Part shown: positions 7,271-13,697 of the stretch, piece after piece | Layout: each line of letters starts with the position of its first letter | Numbering within the stretch: position 1 is the first letter of the stretch | NCBI GenBank assembly: GCA_009778255.1 | Contig: WRKD01000180.1 | Coordinates: 1-13,697 of the forward strand | Reading direction: 5' to 3' | Length of the DNA: 13,697 nucleotides | Origin: Bacillota bacterium | GTDB lineage: Bacteria > Bacillota > Dehalobacteriia > UBA4068 | Translations under genes and position numbers: made by a program | Notes under the pieces: model-generated | Told to the model about the DNA's origin: nothing | Seen by the model: only the letters and a program-made list of their open reading frames with translations | The model's database searches: none

Positions 7271-7920
7271 GTAAAATCCTCCTTTTTTATACTAAGATAT
7301 TTGATACGCATACCTTCTTCATGCAAACTAATGCGAGAAATACGATTTAGTAAATACACATCTGATGAACGTGAAGCATAAATATATGCGCTGTTTCCGC
7401 AATGTGGACATGTTAAAGCTAATCTATCGGATAGTATCAAAACATCCATATCTTCGCGGCCGCAATCGGCGCAAAGACAACTACCTGCTGTTATCAATTT
7501 ATTTATACATATAAGCGCCCTGCCAATAATGGTAGGTTTAACAAAATAATCCCGTAGCTCTTCAGCATAATCTAATATTAGAGCGCTCTCTTCATCCATA
7601 GCTTCGCGTACTACTTCGCGTTCACCAATACAGGCTAGGCGAATATCCATAGTTTCGCAACCAAACATAATGGGGGGGGCAGCTTGTATTCCCTGCAAGC
7701 GAAAAATATAATTATGCTCTTCCTCGCAACAAGGGCAAAAACAATCGGCATATAAATGCTGCCCTTTAAGACGTAGGTGAAAGGGTTCGGCTCCGCAGGA
7801 GCAGTGTATGGCAAGTGTTTTGCCTTTATCAAGTTCAAAACGGGAAACAGCTCTATAGAGCATGCGCTCTTGGCAATAGGGGCATCGTAAAGCTACGAAC
7901 CATTCCGGCTTAATCAACAT
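7258..7920 (-). CDS. Cysteine-rich double zinc-ribbon protein of unknown function
   Basis: A 220-residue protein without a signal peptide or membrane segment, probably cytoplasmic. It carries paired cysteine knuckles: C13/C16 (CPYC), C40/C42, CPCC (62-65), C150/C153 (CADC) and C171/C174 (CPHCG). This suggests one zinc ribbon or a more complex metal site in the N-terminal third and a classical zinc ribbon near the C-terminus, joined by a helical acidic stretch (about 98-130). I do not recognise a named family. The ATG at 7920 is preferred because AAAGGGGGAG lies 6 nt before it. An in-frame GTG at 7938 would put that ribosome site inside the gene. The end overlaps fba by 13 bp, so the two are probably co-translated and possibly functionally linked. 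A run of eight C (plus-strand G 7672-7679) codes for residues around APP (80-83) and is a possible slippage site; the frame on both sides is intact. Confidence 0.78.
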   Translation of the reverse strand: MLIKPEWFVALRCPYCQERMLYRAVSRFELDKGKTLAIHCSCGAEPFHLRLKGQHLYADCFCPCCEEEHNYIFRLQGIQAAPPIMFGCETMDIRLACIGEREVVREAMDEESALILDYAEELRDYFVKPTIIGRALICINKLITAGSCLCADCGREDMDVLILSDRLALTCPHCGNSAYIYASRSSDVYLLNRISRISLHEEGMRIKYLSIKKEDFTCHW

Positions 7921-7996
7921 ATCTACTCCCCCTTTCACGCCTTTTTATACTTTCGACTAAAGCCCTATTTTCCCTGCCGAACATAAAAGCAAAATC

Positions 7997-10900
7997 TTAT
8001 AGTAAAAGCTCTTTAATAAGCTCACTGGCTTGATCATAATCAAAAGCACATACCAGATCATATAGTTTTTGTAAAGACTGGTCAGTTTTTTTATTAACCG
8101 TTACATTCAATAATTCTTTAACAAGCGATTCGGCAGTTTCGGCTAAAAAATCATTACAAGCATCTAGTAATTGCTCTAGTTTAGAATATAGTAATTTGCG
8201 ATCTATCTTTTTCTTTTGCATACCCGGCGTAATTTCCGATATTATACCGGTATTAATAACTCGCCGATAAAACTGCAGCAAGCAATGGCAAAAACTAGCT
8301 GTTTCCTGCAAACATTTTTCTGTATCGCCCTTTTTGGCAGCGGTCTCTAATGAAAAAGCCCAATCGGCCAAAAAATGATTGCCGATATTTGCAAAAACAG
8401 CCTTTAGCGCATGTACTCTTATAGTATAATCCTCCCAATGTCCATTTTTAAGGCAACTTTGTAGTGCGTTTATATCATTTTCAACACTTTTACAAAACTG
8501 CCATAGAACATCTATATAAAGATTTTTATCTCCTTCCATCAAAGCAAGCCCATCGCGAACGCTTAAATCCGGAATCGTCATCAAGTTTTCCAGCAGCTTA
8601 TAAGATACCATGTCTTCATCCAAATATTTTGAAGCGACCTCTGCGGGGTTTTCTATTTCAATTTTATCTTGAGGCAGCCATTTTTGTAATACCCGGTTCA
8701 GTTCATTAATATCTATAGGTTTTGCGATAAAATCAGTCATACCGCTTTCAATAAACAATTCCTGCGCACTTTCAATAGCATTGGCACTCAAGGCAATTAT
8801 GGGCAATTCACTATAATGCCCTCCCAGTACTTTACGTATGATAGCCGTGGCTTCCAAACCATCCATTTCCGGCATCATATGATCCATAAACACCAAATCG
8901 TAATCAAGAGATTTGATCATTTCAATAGCTTGCTTGCCATCATTTGCCGTATGCGGAAAAATGCCATGCCTAGCCAGTAATCCACAGGCAACAGTTATAT
9001 TACCGCTATTATCGTCCACTACCAATACTTTTGTACCCGGCTTTGCCATAACCCGCTTAATTTCACTTATATGTTTAAGCTGATCGAGCTGGCCTTTTAT
9101 AAGCGGGAAAGAGAAAGTAAATAAAGAACCCTTGTTATATTCACTAGTTACCTCAATATGCCCTTCCATCATATCCGCTAATCTTTTGGCAATAGCCAGC
9201 CCCAAACCGGTACCCGTAATACCCCTGTTTTTATGTGAATCGAATTGCTCAAATTCGTCAAACAGATGCGATATATTTTCCTCTTTTATACCAATACCAC
9301 TGTCTTCTACACAAAAAACGATAAATTCTTTCCCATCTTTATTGGCGCCTTTTACGTTAAATTTAACATATCCCTGGCGCGTATATTTAATTGCATTAGT
9401 GAGCAAATTTGTAATTATTTGACGCACTCGAAATTCATCACCATAAACTAAGCGAGGCAAATCCGGAGCAAAAGAACTCTGGAACAACAGCTGCTTTCCT
9501 TCTGCCAAAACTTTACTTGCCGCAACTAAATTGTTAAAAAGCGTATATAAATTGAAGTGTATTGGTAATAAAGGAAGCTTACCGGATTCGATTTTTTGAA
9601 AATCCAGGGTATCGTTTATTATTTGCAATAATACAGCCGACATATGCTTCATTTCATTGACATAATCCTTCTGCTGCTGATCCATATTTTCGGTACGCAA
9701 AAGCTCTAAAAGACCGATGATGGTATTCATGGGGGTACGTATTTCGTGGCTAATCGAAGCAAAAAATTGATTTTTTACTTCAGCGGTAGCCTGCGCTTTT
9801 TCTTGCTTGAGCTCCAGTTCTCGCGCTTGTCTTATACTCTCTTGCATTTTTTGCTCATTTGCTTTTTTAGAGCGGAGATCACGCGAATAAGAAAGGAAAA
9901 TATGGGCGCCTTTCCAAGGTATTTGTACAAGCGTCGTTTCTACCGGCAAAGGCTCTCCGCTGGCTATTTTAAACATCCACTCAAATTTGATAATCCCTTC
10001 CGTAATGACCCGTTGAATCAGATTATCTCTTTTTTTTGCGCTCTCTTGCCCGTCTGGCTGGTATTTTGGGTAAAACTGGGCAAAATTATCAATAAAATCC
10101 TCTTTATCGGCAGCGCCGAATAATCTTACCGCTTCCTGATTACAATAAATGGGTTCATTTTCTTCATTGCGCAATATACATATCATGGGATTACTATCTA
10201 ACATTGCTTTAATGCGCTCTTCCGCTTCTCTTGCATCGGCTTCTTTGGCCCTAACATCGGTTAGATCACGAAAATAAACAAATAATCTATGACTATACTG
10301 CCAAGAAACGCGAACGCCGCTGACTTCCACAATTAAAGGCGTTTTATCGGTTTTTTGCAATAAAATTTCTATTTGTGCATATCCGTTACTAAAAGCGTCT
10401 TCCATAAAAACTTGCCTAACGGCTTCGGTTGGCCTGCCATCGAGCTGAAAAACAGGCTGAATAGCTAAAACACTATTTTCTTGTAATGACTGTTCTTCCG
10501 TAAAGGCAAAAAGCTTTCTAGCCTTCTTATTGCAGTTGACAAGATAGCCTTCTTTATTCCACACCATACAAGGCAATTGAGACGCTTGTAATCTTTCTGA
10601 AATACGTCTATTATCTTCTATAATACGTTCATTGGTAATATCGCGCATAATCAAAGCTACGCCCCTAAAGCCGCCCTCTTTATCTTGTACTTTTTTATGG
10701 ACAATAGAAAAGAGGCGTTTACCATATTTTGGTGAATCGATAACATCTTCTTCAATTAAATCGTGCTCTTGTGATAAAAGGCGACGATAACGTTCCATGG
10801 TAAGTTCAACATATGCTTTATTGGCATAGATGCCCGGTAATTCGCTAATGCTTTTACCAATGTATAGAGCAGTATTTTCTACGCCCAACAATTCCGCGAG

Positions 10901-11050
10901 ATTATCACTGCAAAAAAGCAGCTTAGCCTCATTATCTAATAATAGATAACAGCTGCCGATATTATTCAATATCAACTGCATATAGCTGATGATTTTTTTT
11001 AGCTCTGCAGATCGATTATTGTGGTTGATATTATCGAAAGAGTTCGTCAT
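7997..11050 (-). CDS. Hybrid sensor histidine kinase: PAS-PAS-PAS-HisKA-HATPase-REC-Hpt
   Basis: A 1017-residue multi-step phosphorelay kinase. Three PAS-like sensor domains lie at about 25-140, 150-265 and 278-393, joined by short charged helices. A coiled coil (393-425) leads to HisKA with phospho-accepting H435 in SHEIRTP. The ATPase has the N box (N548, N552), G1 box EDSGIGI (582-588), F box FDEFEQF (597-603) and G2 box GTGLGLAIAKR (613-623). A receiver domain follows (about 673-792) with DD 679-680, phospho-acceptor D723, S755 and K777. An Hpt domain (about 830-925) has H880 in HALKAVFANIG; the usual LKG glycine is alanine. A further helical tail of about 75 residues follows. No membrane segments are evident, so the sensed signal is probably cytoplasmic. 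The ATG at 11050 sits 5 nt after AAGGAGG; an upstream GTG at 11056 overlaps that site and is rejected. It lies 31 bp after the CheY-like gene, which could be its output or a phosphate sink. Confidence 0.93.
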   Translation of the reverse strand: MTNSFDNINHNNRSAELKKIISYMQLILNNIGSCYLLLDNEAKLLFCSDNLAELLGVENTALYIGKSISELPGIYANKAYVELTMERYRRLLSQEHDLIEEDVIDSPKYGKRLFSIVHKKVQDKEGGFRGVALIMRDITNERIIEDNRRISERLQASQLPCMVWNKEGYLVNCNKKARKLFAFTEEQSLQENSVLAIQPVFQLDGRPTEAVRQVFMEDAFSNGYAQIEILLQKTDKTPLIVEVSGVRVSWQYSHRLFVYFRDLTDVRAKEADAREAEERIKAMLDSNPMICILRNEENEPIYCNQEAVRLFGAADKEDFIDNFAQFYPKYQPDGQESAKKRDNLIQRVITEGIIKFEWMFKIASGEPLPVETTLVQIPWKGAHIFLSYSRDLRSKKANEQKMQESIRQARELELKQEKAQATAEVKNQFFASISHEIRTPMNTIIGLLELLRTENMDQQQKDYVNEMKHMSAVLLQIINDTLDFQKIESGKLPLLPIHFNLYTLFNNLVAASKVLAEGKQLLFQSSFAPDLPRLVYGDEFRVRQIITNLLTNAIKYTRQGYVKFNVKGANKDGKEFIVFCVEDSGIGIKEENISHLFDEFEQFDSHKNRGITGTGLGLAIAKRLADMMEGHIEVTSEYNKGSLFTFSFPLIKGQLDQLKHISEIKRVMAKPGTKVLVVDDNSGNITVACGLLARHGIFPHTANDGKQAIEMIKSLDYDLVFMDHMMPEMDGLEATAIIRKVLGGHYSELPIIALSANAIESAQELFIESGMTDFIAKPIDINELNRVLQKWLPQDKIEIENPAEVASKYLDEDMVSYKLLENLMTIPDLSVRDGLALMEGDKNLYIDVLWQFCKSVENDINALQSCLKNGHWEDYTIRVHALKAVFANIGNHFLADWAFSLETAAKKGDTEKCLQETASFCHCLLQFYRRVINTGIISEITPGMQKKKIDRKLLYSKLEQLLDACNDFLAETAESLVKELLNVTVNKKTDQSLQKLYDLVCAFDYDQASELIKELLL

Positions 11051-11081
11051 TTGCACCTCCTTGTTTAAGCTAGCAAGCCCA

Positions 11082-11459
11082 TCAGCAAATATTTTTGAAT
11101 ATGCCTTCTATCTTTGTCAGCAGCATCTCGGGAGCAAAAGGCTTAACAACATAATCTACCGCTCCCAAGCTTATCGCCTTGGCAACAATACTTTCCGTAG
11201 CATGAGATGTAACAAATATTACTGGGATATTTTTTAATTTGTCGTTTTTATTTATCTCTTCCTTTATTTCAAATCCTGTCAGATCCGGCATTTCAATATC
11301 AAATAATAGTAACTGAGGAATTATTCTTTTTAGCGCAACTAAGGCCAGTTTACCAGATTTTGCTAAACGAACATCATATTCAGGGCTCAATATTCCTTTA
11401 TAAATCTGCAAATTAGCTGCTGAATCATCTACAGCCAGTATTGTTTTACGATCATTCAT
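11082..11459 (-). CDS. Single-domain CheY-like response regulator
   Basis: A 125-residue stand-alone receiver domain without an output domain. It has all conserved residues: the acidic pair D11/D12 (VDDS), phospho-acceptor D54 in LFDIEMP, T84 in VTSHA and K106 in KPF. It should be phosphorylated by a histidine kinase or Hpt protein, most simply the hybrid kinase encoded 31 bp downstream, and act by protein-protein contact or as a relay intermediate. It starts 17 bp after the glnA stop. AAGGAGG lies about 12 nt before the ATG at 11459, a longer spacing than at neighbouring genes, and overlaps the end of glnA, so translation may be weaker or coupled to glnA. Confidence 0.92.
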   Translation of the reverse strand: MNDRKTILAVDDSAANLQIYKGILSPEYDVRLAKSGKLALVALKRIIPQLLLFDIEMPDLTGFEIKEEINKNDKLKNIPVIFVTSHATESIVAKAISLGAVDYVVKPFAPEMLLTKIEGIFKNIC

Positions 11460-11476
11460 AATTAGATCATTCCTCC

Positions 11477-12907
11477 TTACAGGTCGAAATACAAAGCATA
11501 CTCTAATGGATGGGGCAGCTGATTATAATAATCAACTTCCGCTTTTCTGTTTTTTAGCCAAATCTCTATTAAGTTTTGGGGAAACACCGCGGCGGCGGTA
11601 AGAAAATCGTGATCTTTTTCTAATTCATCCAAAGCTTTTTCTAAAGACTGCGGCAATGACATAATTTTAGCTTTTTCTTCTTCCGGCAAATTAAACAGAT
11701 TAAAATCATATGGGCCATAACTTTCCTCTACGGGGTCAATTTTTTTCTGCACCCCGTCTATACCTGCCATTAAAATGGCGGCATATGCATAATAAGGGTT
11801 GCAGGTTCCATCCGGGCTTCTCAATTCAAAACGTTTTTCGGCTGGGCTCTTGGCATAGGCGGGAATACGTATAACAGCGCTTCTGTTGGAAGTAGCAAAA
11901 CCAACTGTAACCGGAGCTTCGTAACCGGGGGTAAGCCTTTTGTAAGAATTGGTACTGGGGTTGGTAAAAGCGCATAATGCCGAGGCATGCCTAAGTATGC
12001 CGCCCATAAAATGCATGGCGGTCTCGCTAAACTGAGCATAGCCATGCGGATCATAAAATAGTGGCAGACCATTTTTAAACAGATGCATATGAACATGCAA
12101 GCCATTCCCTGCTTCGCCATATATAGGTTTAGGCAGAAATGTAACGGTTTTATTTTCTGCTATGGCGGCATTTTTAAGAATGTATTTTGTCATCATCGTT
12201 TTATCTGCCATTTCCAGCAGACCACCAAATTCTACCTCGATCTCCGACTGCCCCGGTCCGCCAACCTCATGATGATGATATTTAACCTTTATTCCGCTTT
12301 TTTCCATTAATAAAGACGCCCTACTGCGAAAACCATGCAAATCGTCCAGTGGCGGCGCCATATGATATCCGCCTTTTTTAGCCATTTTATAGCCCATATT
12401 AAATCCTTTTAAACTGCTATTCCATTCCGCTTTCTCTGAATCTACACAAAAACCTGAGGCATGCGGCAGAAGGCTATAACTCACATGATCAAATACATGA
12501 AATTCAAATTCGGGAGATATACGAATATTGTCCGCAATACCGCTTTTACTAAGATAATCTTCGGCTTGCAGGGCAACATTACGGGGATCTTGATCAAAAC
12601 GTCTGTTTTGCGGTAAATCGATCACATAAACGCCACCCAGCATTGCAAGGGTGGCAACTTCGGCAAAAGGATCGAGATAAGCTGTTTTCAAATCTGGTAT
12701 GAAAACCATATCGCTGCTTTCTACCGGGGCGAAACCATAATTTGAACCATCGAAGCCAATGCCATACTCAAAAACTTCTGCAGTTAATCTTTCACAAGGC
12801 AGGGTCACATGCCGAAAGCGGCCGTTGAGATCGGTCATCATAAGATCGATCATCTTGATTTCATTTTCTTTTATATAGTATTTAGCGTCAGATAGAGTAT
12901 TAAACAT
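11477..12907 (-). CDS. glnA: Type I glutamine synthetase
   Basis: A 476-residue GSI enzyme that makes glutamine from glutamate, ammonia and ATP; members form cytoplasmic dodecamers. Signature segments are FDGSNYGF (52-59, with D53 and S55 of the ammonium site region), SPEFEFHVFD (131-140), HHHEVGGPGQ (211-220), the ATP-site segment KPIYGEAGNGLHVHM (260-274), NPSTNSYKRLTPGYEAPV (316-333, with flap E330) and NRSAVIRIP (341-349). The segment around EWNSS (161-165) resembles the insertion of the GSI-beta class. The residue equivalent to the adenylylated tyrosine of enteric GS is phenylalanine (F405 in NLFNLPEE), so that control seems absent. The ATG at 12907 has AAAGGAG 9 nt upstream and a promoter about 32 bp before it. 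The frame stays open as far as 13105, but that extension crosses the promoter and the tRNA-Thr gene and is not coding. It is the first gene of an operon with the response regulator and hybrid kinase. Confidence 0.95.
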   Translation of the reverse strand: MFNTLSDAKYYIKENEIKMIDLMMTDLNGRFRHVTLPCERLTAEVFEYGIGFDGSNYGFAPVESSDMVFIPDLKTAYLDPFAEVATLAMLGGVYVIDLPQNRRFDQDPRNVALQAEDYLSKSGIADNIRISPEFEFHVFDHVSYSLLPHASGFCVDSEKAEWNSSLKGFNMGYKMAKKGGYHMAPPLDDLHGFRSRASLLMEKSGIKVKYHHHEVGGPGQSEIEVEFGGLLEMADKTMMTKYILKNAAIAENKTVTFLPKPIYGEAGNGLHVHMHLFKNGLPLFYDPHGYAQFSETAMHFMGGILRHASALCAFTNPSTNSYKRLTPGYEAPVTVGFATSNRSAVIRIPAYAKSPAEKRFELRSPDGTCNPYYAYAAILMAGIDGVQKKIDPVEESYGPYDFNLFNLPEEEKAKIMSLPQSLEKALDELEKDHDFLTAAAVFPQNLIEIWLKNRKAEVDYYNQLPHPLEYALYFDL

Positions 12908-12938
12908 GGTTATGTTCTCCTTTTTATATGTTTTCCTC

Positions 12939-12967
12939 ATTATAGCGAATATTTTAGTCATTTGCAA
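12939..12967 (-). promoter_or_regulatory. Promoter of the glnA operon
   Basis: On the minus strand TTGCAA (12962-12967) is followed by a 17-bp spacer and a perfect TATAAT (12939-12944). Transcription would start near 12932, giving a leader of about 25 nt before the glnA ATG, too short for a riboswitch or T-box. It points away from the tRNA promoter at 13045-13074. Confidence 0.75.
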
Positions 12968-13007
12968 GGAGATTGATTTCTGCCTTTTTTTCCCAGCTTT
13001 TTTTCCT

Positions 13008-13040
13008 AAAAAAGCAAAATCAAACAAAAAAGCAAAATCA
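13008..13040 (+). repeat. Two tandem 15-bp direct repeats between divergent promoters
   Basis: AAAAAAGCAAAATCA occurs exactly twice (13008-13022 and 13026-13040), with a period of 18 bp. The second copy ends 4 bp before the -35 box of the tRNA promoter, and both lie upstream of the glnA promoter on the other side. An imperfect inverted copy is at 12974-12990. They could be A-tract UP elements for the tRNA promoter or regulator sites; the sequence alone does not decide. Confidence 0.7.
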
Positions 13041-13044
13041 GGCA

Positions 13045-13074
13045 TTGACAGCATGAAGGCATATTTGGTATAAT
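13045..13074 (+). promoter_or_regulatory. Strong promoter of the tRNA cluster
   Basis: A perfect TTGACA (13045-13050), an 18-bp spacer and a perfect TATAAT (13069-13074), the latter preceded by a TGn extension. Transcription would start near 13081, about 10 nt before tRNA-Thr. Upstream A tracts (13008-13037) could act as UP elements, as expected for a stable-RNA promoter. Confidence 0.88.
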
Positions 13075-13090
13075 ATGCTTTGTCAGCCTT

Positions 13091-13166
13091 GCCGACGTAG
13101 CTCAATTGGCAGAGCAGCTGATTTGTAATCAGCAGGTTGCGGGTTCGAGTCCCATCGTCGGCTCCA
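13091..13166 (+). tRNA. tRNA-Thr (anticodon TGT)
   Basis: A 76-nt cloverleaf with encoded CCA. Acceptor stem GCCGACG pairs with CGTCGGC. The D arm is AGCTCAATTGGCAGAGC, the anticodon stem GCTGA/TCAGC encloses loop TTTGTAA, and the T arm contains GGTTCGAGTCCC. The anticodon TGT reads threonine codons. Confidence 0.97.
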
Positions 13167-13172
13167 ACAAGC

Positions 13173-13195
13173 TTAAGCCGTGCGGCAGCGCTTAA
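13173..13195 (+). terminator. Possible weak hairpin after tRNA-Thr
   Basis: TTAAGC (13173-13178) and GCTTAA (13190-13195) can pair around an 11-nt loop, followed by the AT-rich stretch TTATATTACTTTTC. The stem is short and the U tract broken, so it may be a processing hairpin or a leaky terminator. Apart from this I see nothing definite between tRNA-Thr and tRNA-Tyr. Confidence 0.25.
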
Positions 13196-13302
13196 TTATA
13201 TTACTTTTCTATTGTATTTCGCATCAATGTTTTTGTGCGAGCAGCAAAAAGTAGTATTACCAATTCACGCTAAGAATAAATTAATAGTGAATCGGTATAT
13301 AT

Positions 13303-13387
<85 letters not shown>

Positions 13388-13392
13388 ACCGA

Positions 13393-13468
13393 CGCGGGGT
13401 AGAGCAGTTGGCAGCTCGTCGGGCTCATAACCCGGAGGCCGTAGGTTCAAATCCTACCCCCGCAACCA
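13393..13468 (+). tRNA. Initiator tRNA-fMet (anticodon CAT)
   Basis: A 76-nt cloverleaf with encoded CCA, 5 bp after tRNA-Tyr. Acceptor CGCGGGG faces CCCCGCA, so the first pair is the unpaired C1/A72 that marks bacterial initiator tRNA. The anticodon stem next to CTCATAA has the run of three G-C pairs (GGG/CCC) also typical of initiators. T arm GTAGGTTCAAATCCTAC is intact. Confidence 0.95.
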
Positions 13469-13470
13469 AA

Positions 13471-13502
13471 AACACCAGCTATCTTTATAAAAAGCTGGTG
13501 TT
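13471..13502 (+). terminator. Hairpin terminator after the plus-strand tRNA cluster
   Basis: A perfect 10-bp stem (AACACCAGCT at 13471-13480, AGCTGGTGTT at 13493-13502) with a 12-nt loop starts 2 nt after tRNA-fMet. The following plus-strand bases TTGATTTGTTC form only a broken U tract. On the minus strand the stem is followed by five U residues, so it may work in both directions. Confidence 0.7.
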
Positions 13503-13534
13503 GATTTGTTCGCAGGAATCGTATAGCTTGCATG

Positions 13535-13573
13535 AAAAAACACTGTCATACCATTGGAATGACAGTGTTTTTT
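13535..13573 (-). terminator. Bidirectional intrinsic terminator beside the CAU tRNA fragment
   Basis: CACTGTCAT (13541-13549) pairs with ATGACAGTG (13559-13567) around a 9-nt loop. Six A precede and six T follow, so either strand ends in a U tract. On the minus strand it comes directly after the CCA of the tRNA fragment at 13575, the normal place for a tRNA terminator. This suggests that a transcribed tRNA gene converged on the plus-strand cluster here. Confidence 0.88.
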
Positions 13574-13574
13574 A

Positions 13575-13619
13575 TGGTGGGCCCACCTGGGATCGAACCA
13601 GGGACCGACCGGTTATGAG
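13575..13619 (-). pseudogene. 3' half of a CAU-anticodon tRNA (tRNA-Ile2-like) lacking a 5' half
   Basis: On the minus strand this gives an intact tRNA 3' half: anticodon loop CTCATAA, stem strand CCGGT, T arm CCTGG/CCAGG around TTCGATC, acceptor strand TGGGCCC, discriminator A and CCA. It most resembles tRNA-Ile with CAU anticodon. The expected 5' half (GGGCCCA, a D arm, ACCGG) is not found upstream: the sequence beyond 13620 reads as unrelated, and no stem partner follows. Similarity stops exactly at the 5' edge of the anticodon loop. It could be an attachment-site duplicate left by a tRNA-targeting element, a truncated pseudogene or an assembly junction. An anticodon-loop group I intron is unlikely, since the base before the loop is not G. 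Confidence 0.7.
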
Positions 13620-13697
13620 TTGAGTACCACTATTGTTCCACAGTACGCTGGCCTGCTCTACAATGCTCCAGAGAGCTTGTAATTGCAGGGGTTCCCG

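Noticed and set aside
7921..7996. Search for a promoter or terminator between the hybrid kinase and zinc-ribbon genes
   Set aside because: A TATAAA at a plausible distance lacks a -35 box, and no hairpin with a U tract is seen, so neither element is reported.
12908..13105. A 66-codon N-terminal extension of glnA
   Set aside because: It crosses the glnA promoter and the tRNA-Thr 5' end, has low-complexity phenylalanine- and lysine-rich content, and the true ATG at 12907 has a ribosome site and matches the family start.
13408..13623. Plus-strand reading frame across the fMet gene and the tRNA fragment
   Set aside because: Its end, with the motif PTWDRTRDRPVMS, is the well-known spurious translation of tRNA genes.
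13648..13671. D-arm-like GCTC/GAGC pairing upstream of the tRNA 3' half
   Set aside because: The loop would be 14 nt, the acceptor GGGCCCA is missing, and no strand pairs with CCGGT, so it does not complete the tRNA.
13685..13697. Possible start of another tRNA (GCAGGGGTTCCCG)
   Set aside because: It resembles the 5' end of tRNA-Leu or the first bases of tRNA-Tyr, but only 13 bases are visible, too few to support a call.

Overview
The window looks like a chromosomal segment from an AT-rich, Gram-positive-type bacterium, most likely a member of the Firmicutes (Clostridia or a relative). The evidence is strong AGGAGG-type ribosome binding sites before almost every gene, a surface protein with three S-layer homology (SLH) repeats, a class II aldolase of the Bacillus/Clostridium type, tRNA genes that encode their own CCA ends, and consensus TTGACA/TATAAT-like promoters. 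No genus can be fixed from this sequence alone.

Layout, from right to left because nearly all protein genes are on the minus strand. (1) 13091-13468, plus strand: tRNA-Thr(TGT), tRNA-Tyr(GTA) and initiator tRNA-fMet(CAT) behind a near-consensus promoter, followed by two hairpins. A 45-nt 3' half of a further CAU-anticodon tRNA lies on the minus strand at 13575-13619, without a recognisable 5' half. (2) 12907-7997, minus strand: type I glutamine synthetase, a single-domain CheY-like response regulator and a 1017-residue hybrid histidine kinase (PAS x3, HisKA, HATPase, REC, Hpt), in one operon with its own promoter that diverges from the tRNA promoter. (3) 7920-6419: a cysteine-rich zinc-ribbon protein that overlaps the start of class II fructose-bisphosphate aldolase, ended by a clear intrinsic terminator. 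No terminator is seen between blocks 2 and 3, so they may be co-transcribed. (4) 6224 to the left edge: a tightly packed operon of a CpaE/TadZ-like ATPase, a CpaB-like SAF protein, a second MinD-fold protein that has lost its P-loop, an SLH surface protein, and a large exported CARDB-containing protein cut by the window edge.

Block 4 is the most interesting part. It combines Tad/Flp-pilus-type assembly components with an SLH wall-binding protein and a large secreted adhesin-like protein, and it carries two MinD-family proteins whose nucleotide-binding loops are both abnormal. This suggests a surface-appendage or secretion system that diverges from the classical Tad type. The motor ATPase, membrane platform and pilin would have to lie beyond the left edge. 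Block 2 suggests a phosphorelay co-expressed with nitrogen assimilation; what it senses is unknown.
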